A stretch of 64,000 bases of DNA from Henriciella pelagia (lineage in GTDB: Bacteria > Pseudomonadota > Alphaproteobacteria > Caulobacterales > Hyphomonadaceae), in contig NZ_NCSU01000007.1 of the NCBI RefSeq assembly GCF_002088945.1, positions 1 through 64,000 on the forward strand, in the 5' to 3' direction. Of this stretch, positions 34,972-45,078 are shown one piece after another. The translations under genes were made by a program, and so were the position numbers. The notes under the pieces were generated by a model. The model did not search any database and was not told where the DNA came from. It saw only the letters and a list, made by a program, of their open reading frames with translations. The first letter of the stretch is position 1, and every line of letters starts with the position of its first letter.

Positions 34972-35724
34972 ATGAGCACACTCCATTTTACCGGCCCGGA
35001 GGGCAGACGCCTCGCATATCGCAAGGCTGACGGCAGATCCGGGCTGACCTTTGTCTGGCTGTCGGGCTTCAAGTCCGACATGCAGGGCACAAAAGTTATC
35101 GAGCTTGAAAGCTGGGCCAAGGCGGCCGGCCACGGATTCCTCGCCTTTGACTATTCCGGGCACGGCGAGTCAGGCGGCGCGTTCGAGGACGGCACGATCA
35201 GTTCCTGGCGCGAGGATGCGCTGGCGGCGATATCGGAACATTCGAGCGGGGACCTTGTCCTGGTCGGGTCCAGCATGGGCGGCTGGATGGCGCTGCTCTC
35301 GGCGCTGGCCATGCCGGAGCGGGTAAAGGGGCTGGTCCTGATCGCGCCGGCGCCGGATTTTACCGAGAAGCTGATGTGGCCGGAGTTTTCGCCTGAGACG
35401 CAGGCGGAAATCATGGAGAAGGGCCTGCATCTCAGGCCATCGGACTATGGTGAGCCCTATCCGATCACGAAGGCCTTGATCGAGGATGGCAAGCAATGGT
35501 CCCTGCTTGATGGCCCTATCGCCTTTGAAGGTCCTGTGCGCATCCTGCAGGGCATGGAAGACCCGGACGTGCCGTGGCAGCACGCCGAAAGGCTGGTCGG
35601 CACGATGACCACGAAAGACCTGGTGTTCACGCTGATCAAGGATGGTGATCACAGGCTGTCACGGCCGCAGGACATTGAACGGCTAAAGGTGACGTGCGCT
35701 GAGATTGCGGTCGCAATCGCCTAA
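34972..35724 (+). CDS. Alpha/beta hydrolase (ABHD10-like thioesterase/esterase)
   Basis: A 250-residue hydrolase with an intact triad. The nucleophile is in [15 protein letters not shown] (about residues 93-107), the acid in [13 protein letters not shown] and the histidine in [11 protein letters not shown]. An oxyanion-side element is [13 protein letters not shown], and a later one is [11 protein letters not shown]. Overall it resembles the ABHD10/YcjY-type alpha/beta hydrolases. Substrate is unknown. Its TAA overlaps the TAG of the convergent dnaJ gene by 4 bp. Confidence 0.9.
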   Translation: MSTLHFTGPEGRRLAYRKADGRSGLTFVWLSGFKSDMQGTKVIELESWAKAAGHGFLAFDYSGHGESGGAFEDGTISSWREDALAAISEHSSGDLVLVGSSMGGWMALLSALAMPERVKGLVLIAPAPDFTEKLMWPEFSPETQAEIMEKGLHLRPSDYGEPYPITKALIEDGKQWSLLDGPIAFEGPVRILQGMEDPDVPWQHAERLVGTMTTKDLVFTLIKDGDHRLSRPQDIERLKVTCAEIAVAIA

Positions 35725-36890
35725 TTCGGGCGATGCTGGTCCTCGCCTGTCACGCCGTCCCAGAATTTCTTCACGCGGCCCAGAAAGCCTTCGCTTTCCG
35801 GATTGCAGTCGGCGCAAGATAACTCGCAGAATTCCTGAAGCAGCTCTTTCTGGCGGGCCGAGAGATTTCGAGGGGTTTCGACGATCATCTCGACGAAAAG
35901 GTCACCACCCTGGCCTGAGCCGCGAAGGCTTGGCATGCCCTTGCCGCGAAGACGCAGCTTGCGACCTGTCTGAGCACCTTCTGGCACGGTGACACGGGCG
36001 CGCCCGCCATCAATCGTCGGGATTTCGATCTCGCCGCCAAGTGCTGCTGTCACCATTGGGACAGGCGCAGGGCAGTAAAGGTTGGGTCCGTCGCGCTCGA
36101 AAATGTCATGCTCGGCCACGTCGACGAATATGTAGAGGTCGCCCTTGGGCCCGCCATGCAGGCCGGGTTCGCCTTCGCCAGAAAGCCGAATACGCATGCC
36201 GCTCTCGACGCCTGCGGGGATTTTCACCTGGAGCCTGCGGTCCTCGCGGACCTGGCCTGCGCCATGGCAAGTCCTGCACGGCTTGGAGATGACCTTGCCG
36301 CGGCCCGAACAGCGCGCGCAGGTGCGCTCCATCGTGAAGAAGCCCTGCGTGGCGCGCACACGGCCGGAGCCGGAACAGGTCGGGCAGGTTTCTGGGCTTG
36401 TGCCCGGCTCTGCGCCAGAGCCGTCGCAGACGCCGCACTCTACAGCGGCCGGCAGGCTGATCGTCGTGTCCTTGCCGGAATAGGCCTCTTCGAGCGTGAT
36501 CTCGAGATCATAGCGAAGGTCATTGCCGCGGGCCGGTCCGTTGCGGCGGCGACCGCCGCCAAATCCACCGCCTGCGCCGAAGACCTGGCTGAAGATATTG
36601 TCGAAAATGTCGCCCGGATCCATGTTGCCAAACGGATTGCCACCGCCTGGGCCGCCTGCCCCGCCTTCAAAGGCGGCATGGCCGAAACGGTCATAGGCCG
36701 CACGCTTTTCCGGATCTGACAGGATGGCGTAAGCTTCGCCAACTTCCTTGAACCTGGCTTCCGCAGCTTCATCGCCGGGGTTCTGGTCGGGGTGATATTT
36801 GAGGGCGAGTTTACGGTACGCGCTTTTCAGCGTCTTGGCGTCGGCATCCTTCGCGACGCCCAGTAGTTCGTAATAATCCGGTTTGCTCAT
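35721..36890 (-). CDS. dnaJ: Molecular chaperone DnaJ
   Basis: A 389-residue type I Hsp40. It has the J domain (about 1-70) with the HPD triad in YHPDQNPGD, a G/F-rich segment (about 75-115), the cysteine-rich zinc domain with four CxxCxGxG-type repeats ([32 protein letters not shown]; about 145-220) and the C-terminal substrate domains. The last 40 residues carry a further cysteine pair (FCELSCADC) not part of the standard zinc domain. dnaK is not adjacent; upstream is gltB, 95 bp away. Confidence 0.95.
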   Translation of the reverse strand: MSKPDYYELLGVAKDADAKTLKSAYRKLALKYHPDQNPGDEAAEARFKEVGEAYAILSDPEKRAAYDRFGHAAFEGGAGGPGGGNPFGNMDPGDIFDNIFSQVFGAGGGFGGGRRRNGPARGNDLRYDLEITLEEAYSGKDTTISLPAAVECGVCDGSGAEPGTSPETCPTCSGSGRVRATQGFFTMERTCARCSGRGKVISKPCRTCHGAGQVREDRRLQVKIPAGVESGMRIRLSGEGEPGLHGGPKGDLYIFVDVAEHDIFERDGPNLYCPAPVPMVTAALGGEIEIPTIDGGRARVTVPEGAQTGRKLRLRGKGMPSLRGSGQGGDLFVEMIVETPRNLSARQKELLQEFCELSCADCNPESEGFLGRVKKFWDGVTGEDQHRPN

Positions 36891-36985
36891 GGCAGTGGTC
36901 TGAAATTTCCGCTGTTTGGCAGTGAGCCGTGAAATTGGGGGGCCCCATCCTTGTATGCAAGAGCGGGGCTACATCCGGCTGCGGA

Positions 36986-39900
36986 TTATCCTGCCTTTGC
37001 GACGGGTGCCTTGCCGAGAATCCGGCCTGCCACTTCCTTGGGCACGATGAACAGGGTTTCAGACAGGGTCTGCTCCCAATTGTCGAGCAATTTGCGGGCT
37101 CGTTTCGAACCGGTACGCTCGGCATGCATTTCGAGGATGACGCGGTAGGAGTCGACATGTTCGTCGGGCATGTCAGCGAGCGGATACCAATCGATAGAGT
37201 CGGGGTTGGCGACGCGGTCGAAACGCTTGTCCGGATCCCAGATCCAGGCAATGCCGCCCGTCATGCCAGCGCCGAAATTGTCGCCGACAGCGCCGAGAAT
37301 GGCGACGCGGCCACCCGTCATATACTCACAGCCATTCGCGCCGCACCCTTCGACAACGGCTTCCGCGCCGGAATTCCGGACGGCGAAGCGTACACCGGCC
37401 TGACCGGCCGCGTAGAGGCGGCCACTGGTTGCACCATAAAGACAGGTATTGCCGATAATGGTGTTCTCGGAGGCTTCGAGCTGTGCATTGCGTTTCGGAC
37501 GCAGCTGGATCGTCGCACCGGACAGGCCCTTGCCGACATAGTCATTGGCATCGCCATGCACGTCGAGCAGCAGCCCCTGGACGGAGAAAGCGCCGAGGGA
37601 CTGGCCCGCACTGCCGGTGAGGCGGATATTCAGCCGGCCTTCTGGCAGCGCCTTTTCGCCGAACTTGCGAACAATTGCGGACGAACAGCGCGCGCCAATG
37701 CTGCGCTGCACGTTCTGGACGTCATATTCCAGCTGCATCTTCTCGCCGCGGGTAAAGAAGGGCTCGCCGTCGCGCAGGATCTGCGCGTCGAGCGTGTCCG
37801 GCACTTCGGTGCGATGGTTCGGACGGTAGACGACCGGCTTGGTGGTCTCGACGCGAACAAGCAGCGGGTTGAGATCAAGGTCATCGAGGTGCGAGGCACC
37901 GCGGCTGACCTGGCTCAGCAGATCCGTGCGGCCGATCGCTTCATCGAGCGAGGACAGGCCGAGATTGGCAAGGATGCGGCGAACATCTTCGGCCAGGAAG
38001 GACATGAGGTTCACGACCTTGTCCGGCGAACCGGTGAACTTCTTGCGAAGCGCCTCGTCCTGCACGCACACACCGACCGGGCAGGTATTGGAGTGGCACT
38101 GGCGTACCATGATACAGCCGATGGCCACGAGCGAGGCTGTGCCGATGCCGTATTCTTCCGCCCCCAGCATGGCTGCGATCACGATGTCGCGGCCGGTGCG
38201 CAGCCCGCCATCCGTGCGGAGGGTGACCTTGTCGCGGAGATTGTTCAGCGACAGGACCTGATGGGCTTCAGCCAGGCCCATTTCCCAAGGCAGGCCGGCA
38301 TATTTGATCGAGGTCTGCGGGCTGGCACCCGTGCCGCCGACGCCTCCGGCGATCAGGATCACGTCCGCCTTCGCCTTGGCGACGCCGGCCGCCACCGTGC
38401 CGACGCCGGACTGGGCGACGAGCTTCACGCAGACGCGGCAGTCCGGGTTGATCTGCTTCAGGTCGTAGATGAGCTGGGCGAGGTCTTCGATGGAATAGAT
38501 GTCATGATGCGGCGGCGGTGAGATCAGCGTCACGCCGGGCGTGGCATGACGGTTCTTGGCGATGAGCTCTGTCACCTTGAAGCCTGGCAGCTGGCCACCC
38601 TCGCCGGGCTTTGCGCCCTGCGCGATCTTGATCTCGATTTCACGGCACTCATTGAGGTATTCCGCCGTCACGCCAAAGCGGCCGGAGGCGACCTGCTTGA
38701 CCGCAGAGTTCATATTGTCGCCATTTGGCAGCGGGCGATAGCGCTCACGGATCTCGCCGCCCTCACCGGAGACCGACTTCGCGCCGATCCGGTTCATGGC
38801 GACGTTCAGCGTGCCATGCGCTTCGGGGCTGAGTGCACCGAGCGACATTCCGGGCGTCACGAAACGCTTGCGTATCTCGTTGACCGACTGGACCTGCTCC
38901 AGCGGGATGGTCGGCAGTTTCTGGCTCTTGAAGTCGATGAGGTCACGCAGCTGGATGGGCGGGCGCGAATTCACGGCCTCGACATATTTGGCATAGAGCG
39001 AATAGTCGCCGCGATCGCAGGCCGACTGCAGCATGTGGATGAGATTGCCATCAAGGGCGTGCGGCTCACCCGATGCGCGCAGGCGATAGAACCCGCCGAC
39101 CGGCAGCGAGATGACATCCTCGTCGAAGGCCGCTTCATGGCGCTCGACAGCATTGTCCTCAAGGCCGGCAAGGCCGATGCCTGAAATGCGACTTGTCATG
39201 CCGGGGAAATAGTCGGCCACAAGTGCGCGGGAGAGGCCAAGCGCCTCGAAATTATAGCCGCCACGATAAGACGAAATCACCGAGATGCCCATCTTGGACA
39301 TGATCTTCAGGAGACCCGCCTCGATCGCCTTCTTGTAGTTCTGGACATAGTGGCTGAGCGGCTGGTCACCGAGCAGGCCGCGATCATGGCGGTCTGCGAT
39401 GGCCTCCTGAGCGAGATAGGCGTTGACGCAGGTCGCGCCGACGCCGACCAGCACCGCAAAATAATGCGTGTCGAGGCACTCAGCGGAACGAACCGTGAGC
39501 GAGCAGAAGGTGCGAAGCCCCTGCGCGACCAGATGCGAATGAACCGCGCCGGTGGCGAGAATCATCGGGATTGCGACCGTTTCCGGGTCCTGGTTCTCGT
39601 CGGTCAGGACAATGTGTTCACGGCCGGCGCGCACGGCTTCCTCGGCTTCGGACTGGATACGGGCCAGCGCATCCCTGAGGGCTGAGCCATCGCGCTCAAC
39701 GGCTGCCAGCTTGAAGGTACAGTCGATATGCTCGACGCCGTCACCCAGCGTTTTCATCAGACGCTGATACATGCCAGTCGACAGGAACGGGCTCTCCAGC
39801 ACGAAGACGTTCTGCTGGGTCTCGTCCGTCGTCAGGATGTTGCCGAGATTCTTGAAGCGCGTTTTCAGCGACATCACACGGTCTTCGCGGAGCGGATCAA

Positions 39901-41512
39901 CCGGCGGGTTGGTCACCTGGCTGAAATTCTGACGGAAGAAGTGTGAGAGCGGGCGGCATTCGCGCGAGAGGACAGCGACAGGTGTGTCGTCTCCCATGGA
40001 GCCGATCGCTTCCTTGCCGTCCTCAGCCATGGGCGCGAGGATCAGCTCGGTCGTTTCCAGCGTGAAGCCGGCAACCGTCTGGCGGCGCAGCAGCTTTTCC
40101 TTGTCGAAGAGGCGCGGCTCATCACCCTTGATGATGTCGCTTTCGAGCTCTTTGACGTTCTTCAGCCACTTGTCATAGGGGTGCTCGCTCGCAAGCTCAT
40201 CGATGATGGCATCGTGCTCGTAGAAACGGCCCTCTTCGAGATTGGCGGCGATCATGCCGCCAGCACGCACATGGCCACGGCGCACAACGTCATGTCCCGA
40301 GAGCGGGCACATGCCGGTTTCCGAGCCAACAGCAAGAACACCGTCACTGGTCAGCGCATAGCGGAGCGGACGCAGGCCATTGCGGTCAAGGCCGGCAACC
40401 GCCCAGCGGCCATCATAGGCGCAGATTGCGGCCGGACCGTCCCACGGTTCCATCACGGAGTTGCAATAGGCGTAGAGCGCGGCGTGCTCATCCGGGATGA
40501 TGGAAGCGCGCTTCGACCAGGCTTCCGGAATGAGAAGCGCCTTGGTCATCGGCGCGGTGCGACCGGCCTTGCAGAGGATTTCGAATACCGCGTCGAGCGC
40601 GCCGGAATCCGACAGGCCTTTCGGCACGACCGGTTTTACGTCCTCGACATCGTCACCGAAGGCGCCCGAGACCATCTTGATCTCATGGCTCTTCATCCAG
40701 TTGAGGTTGCCACGCAGCGTGTTGATCTCGCCATTATGGGCAAGCATGCGGAAGGGCTGTGCCAGCTCCCAGCGCGGGAAAGTATTGGTCGAATAGCGCT
40801 GGTGATAGATCGCGATTGGAGAGACGAAGCGCTCATCCTTGAGGTCGAGATAGAAATTGTCGATGTCCTGGGCGAGGAACATGCCCTTGTAGATCAGCGA
40901 CTTGTGGCTGAGCGAGCAGATATAGAAGCTCGGGATTCCGGCCTCGCGGGCCTTGCGCTCGATGCGGCGGCGACAGAGGTAGAGCGCGCGCTCCAACTCG
41001 TCTGGCGAGCGCTCCCGGCTATCGCGAAACATGACCTGTTCGATTTCGGGGCGCGTGTCAGCAGCTTTCTGGCCGATCACGGAAATGTCGACCGGCGGCT
41101 GGCGCCAGCCATAGATGTAGAAACCGAAGTGAAGGATTTCGGTTTCCACGATCGCGCGGGCGGCTTCCTGTGCGCCGAGGTCCGTGCGCGGCAGGAAGAT
41201 CTGGCCGACGCAGATCGGATCATCAGTCGGGTTGTGGCCTGTGCGCTGGGCCTGCTCGCGGAAAAAGTCCTGCGGGACCTCGATGCGGATACCCGCGCCA
41301 TCACCCGTCTTGCCGTCAGCATCGACAGCGCCGCGGTGCCAGACATTCTTGAGCGCCTTGATGCCCATCTCGACGATTTCACGGCGCGGCTTGCCATCCA
41401 GCGCAGCCACGAGACCAACGCCGCAGGCGTCCTTCTCATGTTCAGGATCATAAGCGTGCGCTTCGATGAGCTTCTGGCGCTCGGTGAGGTATTTGTCGAT
41501 TGTGTCGGTCAT
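36986..41512 (-). CDS. gltB: Glutamate synthase large subunit
   Basis: A 1508-residue NADPH-GOGAT alpha subunit. It has an N-terminal glutamine amidotransferase domain with the catalytic cysteine after a short propeptide (DACGVGLVAALDGK, Cys about residue 30). The central domain and FMN-binding synthase domain follow, the latter with GEGGEIRERYRPL and SPPPHHDIYSIEDLAQLI and the 3Fe-4S cysteine cluster near CHSNTCPVGVC. The C-terminal GXGXG beta-helix domain ends the protein. It transfers glutamine amide nitrogen to 2-oxoglutarate. gltD lies 38 bp upstream in the same direction, the reverse of the more common gltB-gltD order. Confidence 0.97.
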   Translation of the reverse strand: MTDTIDKYLTERQKLIEAHAYDPEHEKDACGVGLVAALDGKPRREIVEMGIKALKNVWHRGAVDADGKTGDGAGIRIEVPQDFFREQAQRTGHNPTDDPICVGQIFLPRTDLGAQEAARAIVETEILHFGFYIYGWRQPPVDISVIGQKAADTRPEIEQVMFRDSRERSPDELERALYLCRRRIERKAREAGIPSFYICSLSHKSLIYKGMFLAQDIDNFYLDLKDERFVSPIAIYHQRYSTNTFPRWELAQPFRMLAHNGEINTLRGNLNWMKSHEIKMVSGAFGDDVEDVKPVVPKGLSDSGALDAVFEILCKAGRTAPMTKALLIPEAWSKRASIIPDEHAALYAYCNSVMEPWDGPAAICAYDGRWAVAGLDRNGLRPLRYALTSDGVLAVGSETGMCPLSGHDVVRRGHVRAGGMIAANLEEGRFYEHDAIIDELASEHPYDKWLKNVKELESDIIKGDEPRLFDKEKLLRRQTVAGFTLETTELILAPMAEDGKEAIGSMGDDTPVAVLSRECRPLSHFFRQNFSQVTNPPVDPLREDRVMSLKTRFKNLGNILTTDETQQNVFVLESPFLSTGMYQRLMKTLGDGVEHIDCTFKLAAVERDGSALRDALARIQSEAEEAVRAGREHIVLTDENQDPETVAIPMILATGAVHSHLVAQGLRTFCSLTVRSAECLDTHYFAVLVGVGATCVNAYLAQEAIADRHDRGLLGDQPLSHYVQNYKKAIEAGLLKIMSKMGISVISSYRGGYNFEALGLSRALVADYFPGMTSRISGIGLAGLEDNAVERHEAAFDEDVISLPVGGFYRLRASGEPHALDGNLIHMLQSACDRGDYSLYAKYVEAVNSRPPIQLRDLIDFKSQKLPTIPLEQVQSVNEIRKRFVTPGMSLGALSPEAHGTLNVAMNRIGAKSVSGEGGEIRERYRPLPNGDNMNSAVKQVASGRFGVTAEYLNECREIEIKIAQGAKPGEGGQLPGFKVTELIAKNRHATPGVTLISPPPHHDIYSIEDLAQLIYDLKQINPDCRVCVKLVAQSGVGTVAAGVAKAKADVILIAGGVGGTGASPQTSIKYAGLPWEMGLAEAHQVLSLNNLRDKVTLRTDGGLRTGRDIVIAAMLGAEEYGIGTASLVAIGCIMVRQCHSNTCPVGVCVQDEALRKKFTGSPDKVVNLMSFLAEDVRRILANLGLSSLDEAIGRTDLLSQVSRGASHLDDLDLNPLLVRVETTKPVVYRPNHRTEVPDTLDAQILRDGEPFFTRGEKMQLEYDVQNVQRSIGARCSSAIVRKFGEKALPEGRLNIRLTGSAGQSLGAFSVQGLLLDVHGDANDYVGKGLSGATIQLRPKRNAQLEASENTIIGNTCLYGATSGRLYAAGQAGVRFAVRNSGAEAVVEGCGANGCEYMTGGRVAILGAVGDNFGAGMTGGIAWIWDPDKRFDRVANPDSIDWYPLADMPDEHVDSYRVILEMHAERTGSKRARKLLDNWEQTLSETLFIVPKEVAGRILGKAPVAKAG

Positions 41513-41550
41513 GACGGTATCCCTTCAGGGAAAGATTTTATCGAAACGGC

Positions 41551-43008
41551 TTATTCAGCCGCAACTGGGGCAGTGGCGGCGTCTGCGCGGCTCATCTGCT
41601 TCATACGCTTGTGCATCTCTTCGGCAGCGTCCCGGCCATCCTTGATGGCCCACACGACGAGCGAGGCCCCACGGACGATATCGCCGGCGGCGAAGACATT
41701 CGGAATGCTCGTCTCGAGCGTCGCAAAGTCGACCTTGATGGCGCCCCAGCGGTTCACGGTGAGAGCGGGCTCACCGAACAGCTCCGGCAGCTCTTCCGGG
41801 TCGAAGCCAAGCGCCTTGATGACCATGTCTGCCTTCACATCGAAGGTCTCGCCGGTCTTTTCGGGTGACTGGCGGCCGGACGGGTCCGGGGCACCGAGTT
41901 TCATGCGGGCAGCGCGGACGGCTTTCAGCTTGCCGGCCTTTGTGTCGAGGATGGCTTCGGGTGCGGCGAGCCATTCGAAGACGACGCCTTCTTCCTCGGC
42001 ATTGGCCACTTCGCGCTGCGAGCCTGGCATATTTGCGCGGTCGCGGCGATAGAGGCAGGTCACGGATTTCGCGCCCTGGCGCACAGCGGTGCGCACGCAG
42101 TCCATGGCCGTATCGCCGCCGCCGATCACGACAACGTTCTTGTCCCTGGCGTCATGCGTGCCGTCATCGAACCTCGGCACTTCATCGCCAAGGCCCTTGC
42201 GATTGGATGTTGTCAGATAGTCGAGGGCGGCATGAACGCTTTCATGGCCGGAGCCCGGCACCATCAGGTCGCGCGCCTTGTAGACGCCGGTCGCGATCAG
42301 GATGGTATCGTGCTTGTCGCGCAGGTCCGACAGTTTCAGCTTGCCGCCGATCGAGGTGTTGAACTTGAATTTCACTCCGCTATCCTCGAGACGCTTGATG
42401 CGGCGCTCGACAATGTGTTTCTCAAGCTTGAACCCCGGAATGCCGTAGATCAGGAGGCCGCCGCCGCGATCATAGCGGTCATATACGGTGACCTTGTAGC
42501 CCTTGCGGCGAAGCTGTTCAGCTGCAGCGAGCCCGCCGGGGCCCGCACCGATGATGCCGGCAGATTCCTTGCGCTCGCGCGGCGGCTTGATGGGCGTGAC
42601 CCAGCCTTCTTCCCAGGCATTATCGGTGATGAACCGCTCGATGGAACCGATCGTCACCGTGCCATGGCCGGACTGTTCAATCGTGCAGATGCCTTCGCAG
42701 AGACGGTCTTGCGGGCAGATCCGGCCGCAGATCTCCGGCATGTTATTGGTCGCAGAGCTGACCTGATAGGCCTCTTCCAGACGGTTCTCGGACACGAGTT
42801 TCAGCCAGTCGGGAATATTGTTGGTCAGCGGGCAGCCCTGCTGGCAGAATGGAACGCCGCATTGCGAACAGCGCGAAGCCTGCGCTTCGGCCGCCTCGGT
42901 GGCATAATCGGCATAGATCTCGCCAAAATCCCTGGCGCGCTTCTTTGCATCCCGCTTCTCGGGCATGGAGCGGTCAAGCTCGGTGAACTTCAACATGCGA
43001 CTGGCCAT
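41551..43008 (-). CDS. gltD: Glutamate synthase small subunit
   Basis: A 485-residue beta subunit carrying electrons from NADPH to gltB. It has an N-terminal ferredoxin-like cysteine domain (ASRCSQCGVPFCQQGCPL and MPEICGRICPQDRLCEGIC) and two nucleotide-binding folds, the FAD site at GIIGAGPGGLAAAEQLRRKG and the NADPH site at NVVVIGGGDTAMDCVRTA. The ATG at 43008 (MASRMLKF) is chosen; the frame upstream to 43077 has no family similarity. GAGGA sits upstream. The promoter region contains two identical palindromic operators. Confidence 0.96.
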   Translation of the reverse strand: MASRMLKFTELDRSMPEKRDAKKRARDFGEIYADYATEAAEAQASRCSQCGVPFCQQGCPLTNNIPDWLKLVSENRLEEAYQVSSATNNMPEICGRICPQDRLCEGICTIEQSGHGTVTIGSIERFITDNAWEEGWVTPIKPPRERKESAGIIGAGPGGLAAAEQLRRKGYKVTVYDRYDRGGGLLIYGIPGFKLEKHIVERRIKRLEDSGVKFKFNTSIGGKLKLSDLRDKHDTILIATGVYKARDLMVPGSGHESVHAALDYLTTSNRKGLGDEVPRFDDGTHDARDKNVVVIGGGDTAMDCVRTAVRQGAKSVTCLYRRDRANMPGSQREVANAEEEGVVFEWLAAPEAILDTKAGKLKAVRAARMKLGAPDPSGRQSPEKTGETFDVKADMVIKALGFDPEELPELFGEPALTVNRWGAIKVDFATLETSIPNVFAAGDIVRGASLVVWAIKDGRDAAEEMHKRMKQMSRADAATAPVAAE

Positions 43009-43083
43009 AGGGGGTCCTCGGGGAGCAATTTTGTGTCTTATTATCCGCGGAACATCTCGGCGCAAGCAAAATTGCACCCATAG

Positions 43084-43098
43084 ATATCATATTGATAT
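43084..43098. promoter_or_regulatory. Palindromic operator, copy 1 (ATATCA-N3-TGATAT)
   Basis: A perfect inverted repeat ATATCA-TAT-TGATAT, 76 bp upstream of the gltD start, in the divergent gltD/uppP gap. Copy 2 has the same half-sites. Confidence 0.65.
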
Positions 43099-43157
43099 TT
43101 AATTTCTGCGAATATTTGCCTTATACCGCAGCCCGCCACCGAAATCAAGATCATCAT

Positions 43158-43172
43158 ATATCAGTTTGATAT
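43158..43172. promoter_or_regulatory. Palindromic operator, copy 2 (ATATCA-N3-TGATAT)
   Basis: A perfect inverted repeat ATATCA-GTT-TGATAT, extended to ATATATCA/TGATATAT (43156-43174), 82 bp upstream of uppP. Its centre is 74 bp from that of copy 1, close to seven helical turns, so both could be contacted by one looping or cooperating regulator. Confidence 0.65.
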
Positions 43173-43253
43173 ATATATAGCACTGGGATGTATTGTTAAA
43201 GAATCCATGCCAAACAGACTAAAGCAATCCCGGCAAAGGCGGAGTCCGGCCCC

Positions 43254-44108
43254 ATGTCCCTGTTCCAGCTCCTGATCATCGCCGCTATCCAGGGCATTAC
43301 CGAATGGCTGCCGATCTCTTCCTCGGCGCATGTCCTGCTCCTGTCTGACACGTTCGGCGCAGACGGGCGCGACGAGCTTTTGCTGAATGCCGTCTCCAAT
43401 CTCGGCACGCTTGCGGCGATGCTGGTCTATTTCCGGAAGGATGTGGCAAGCGCAGTTGTCGGCGGTTTCGAACTTGCCGCAGCGCCGGTCACAAAGCGCG
43501 CCCTTTCCCCCGGCGCGCGCCTCGCCGCCTGCGTGCTGATCGCGACGCCGGTCGCGCTCGTGGCGGCGCTTCTCTATGAAGGCTTCCTGCCCGAAGACGC
43601 TCAGAATGCCCTGCGCAGTGTGCCAACTGTCGCCGGTGCGACCATCGTGTTCGGCCTGCTGCTGTGGTGGGCGGACGCAAGAGGCGCGCACAACCGCAAG
43701 GAAGAGGACATGACCTTCCTGCATGCGCTGATAATCGGGGCAACGCAGGCCGTGGCAGCGATCATTCCGGGCACGAGCCGATCCGGTATCACGATGACGG
43801 CAGCGAGGGCGCTGGGTTATGACCGCACGGAAGCGGCGCGTTTCTCGATGCTGATCGGCGCGCCGATCCTGGCAGCAGCCGGGCTTTATGGGGCGTATGG
43901 CCTCTTCACCGCAGACCCGGAAGCTGGGGCGATGCTTACCTTTGAAGACGGCATGATCGTGGCGGCAGTGGCTTTCATTACGGGGCTGGCCTCGATCTGG
44001 GGGCTGATGGCGCTGCTGAAGCGGATGAGCTTCCTGCCTTTCGTGATCTACCGGGTCCTGCTGGGGGTGCTGCTGTTCGCCATGATGCCCTATATGGCCA
44101 CAAGTTAA
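43254..44108 (+). CDS. uppP: Undecaprenyl-diphosphatase UppP/BacA
   Basis: A 284-residue polytopic membrane enzyme that dephosphorylates undecaprenyl pyrophosphate to recycle the cell-wall carrier lipid. The family signatures are clear: the N-terminal QGITEWLPISSSAHVLL and the second motif IIPGTSRSGITMTAARALG. About eight membrane helices. It is divergent from gltD. In other alphaproteobacteria uppP is also found near gltBD and the NDUFA9-like gene. Confidence 0.95.
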   Translation: MSLFQLLIIAAIQGITEWLPISSSAHVLLLSDTFGADGRDELLLNAVSNLGTLAAMLVYFRKDVASAVVGGFELAAAPVTKRALSPGARLAACVLIATPVALVAALLYEGFLPEDAQNALRSVPTVAGATIVFGLLLWWADARGAHNRKEEDMTFLHALIIGATQAVAAIIPGTSRSGITMTAARALGYDRTEAARFSMLIGAPILAAAGLYGAYGLFTADPEAGAMLTFEDGMIVAAVAFITGLASIWGLMALLKRMSFLPFVIYRVLLGVLLFAMMPYMATS

Positions 44109-44173
44109 TCTGCCGCCCGGAACAAGCGCGGCGATCTTTTCGTTCTGCACTCACTCCAGAATGGAAGGAATAC

Positions 44174-44737
44174 ATGATGAAGAAATCACTCCTCGCAGGC
44201 GTTGCGCTTGCACTCCCGCTGAGCTTTGCCGCCTGCTCTTCAGCAGGTCTCACGCCATCTGAAACGGCTGTTGCCGAGACCCCGGCCCCGATGTCGGAAA
44301 CCATGCAGAAGGAAGTGGCCGAGCTCAACAAGCTGACCCGCATCTATATCGATGCTGCAGCCCTCTATAAGCAGGCCGCCGATATCCCCGACGATACCAA
44401 ATCACTGAAGCCGGCCCTGCTTGAGCTTGCCAAGGAAAAGAACATGCAGCGCGACCTGCTCCAGGACCGCGTGCTTGAGATCGGCGGCAAGCCTGCAGAA
44501 CATGGCGAAGCGCTCGGCACCGCCCATCGCGGCTTTACCAGCCTGCGCACCATCGTCGACAATGATACGGAAGTCGCGGTTGAGGAGGTGCTTCGCGGCG
44601 AGCGTTACATCCTTGAAGAGCTGAACAAGGCCATGCCGAACACGGTCACGCCGGAAACCAAGCAGCTGCTCGCCAATCTGCGCACAGACACTGAAAGGGA
44701 AATTTCGCGTCTTGAGCAGATCGATCAGGCGGTCTGA
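44174..44737 (+). CDS. Lipoprotein with DUF2383-like four-helix bundle
   Basis: A 187-residue lipoprotein with a signal peptide ending in the lipobox FAAC (Cys about residue 21). The mature part is a four-helix-bundle domain resembling the DUF2383/PA2169 ferritin-like family (LNKLTRIYIDAAALYKQAADI; DRVLEIGGKPAEHGEALGTA; later VEEVLRGERYILEELNKAM). Function unknown; the family is often linked to stress. Ribosome binding site GGAAGGAA precedes two tandem ATG codons (44174, 44177). A strong terminator follows, so the gene is monocistronic. Confidence 0.85.
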   Translation: MMKKSLLAGVALALPLSFAACSSAGLTPSETAVAETPAPMSETMQKEVAELNKLTRIYIDAAALYKQAADIPDDTKSLKPALLELAKEKNMQRDLLQDRVLEIGGKPAEHGEALGTAHRGFTSLRTIVDNDTEVAVEEVLRGERYILEELNKAMPNTVTPETKQLLANLRTDTEREISRLEQIDQAV

Positions 44738-44757
44738 CCCCTGCCACATCTGATGAT

Positions 44758-44787
44758 AAAGCCCGCCTTCACCCGGCGGGCTTTTTT
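44758..44787 (+). terminator. Rho-independent terminator
   Basis: AAAGCCCGCC and GGCGGGCTTT form a stem with a 7-nt loop followed by a run of T, 20 bp after the lipoprotein stop. Confidence 0.92.
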
Positions 44788-45078
44788 ATTGCGCTCAAGA
44801 CGACGCGCGCAGTTGGCAAGGCCTCCTCCGCACGCCGCTCCTTCCGCTATATGCGTCCCTTCGCCTGCGGAAAGTCCTGTTTCATGAACTTAAAGACAGA
44901 GATTCCAGCGGGAAGCTGATCAGAATGTGATGATTTGCGGGCAAGCGAGGCCCAATGGCGGCAACAGGACGGCGTGTCCGGACAGGAAATGTCTGGTGTC
45001 GGGGCGAGGTTTCGGTTTCAATTCTGGGTGGGCTCCACACACTGACCATCATCTGCCCGAAGCGGAGGTGACACCGGC
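44788..45078. other. Intergenic region with no recognised gene
   Basis: About 290 bp upstream of the RHH-TonB gene. I see no convincing ORF and no recognisable RNA family. It ends with a strong GGAGGTGA ribosome binding site (45064-45071). The promoter of the RHH-TonB gene is presumably here. Confidence 0.4.

Noticed and set aside
36929-42052. Long plus-strand open frames opposite gltB and gltD (up to about 620 codons).
   Set aside because: They are antisense to clearly conserved glutamate synthase genes and show no recognisable domain. High GC and codon bias readily produce such frames.
44788-45078. Possible small RNA gene in the 290-bp gap.
   Set aside because: No recognised RNA family and no terminator before the next gene. 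It is only an empty gap.
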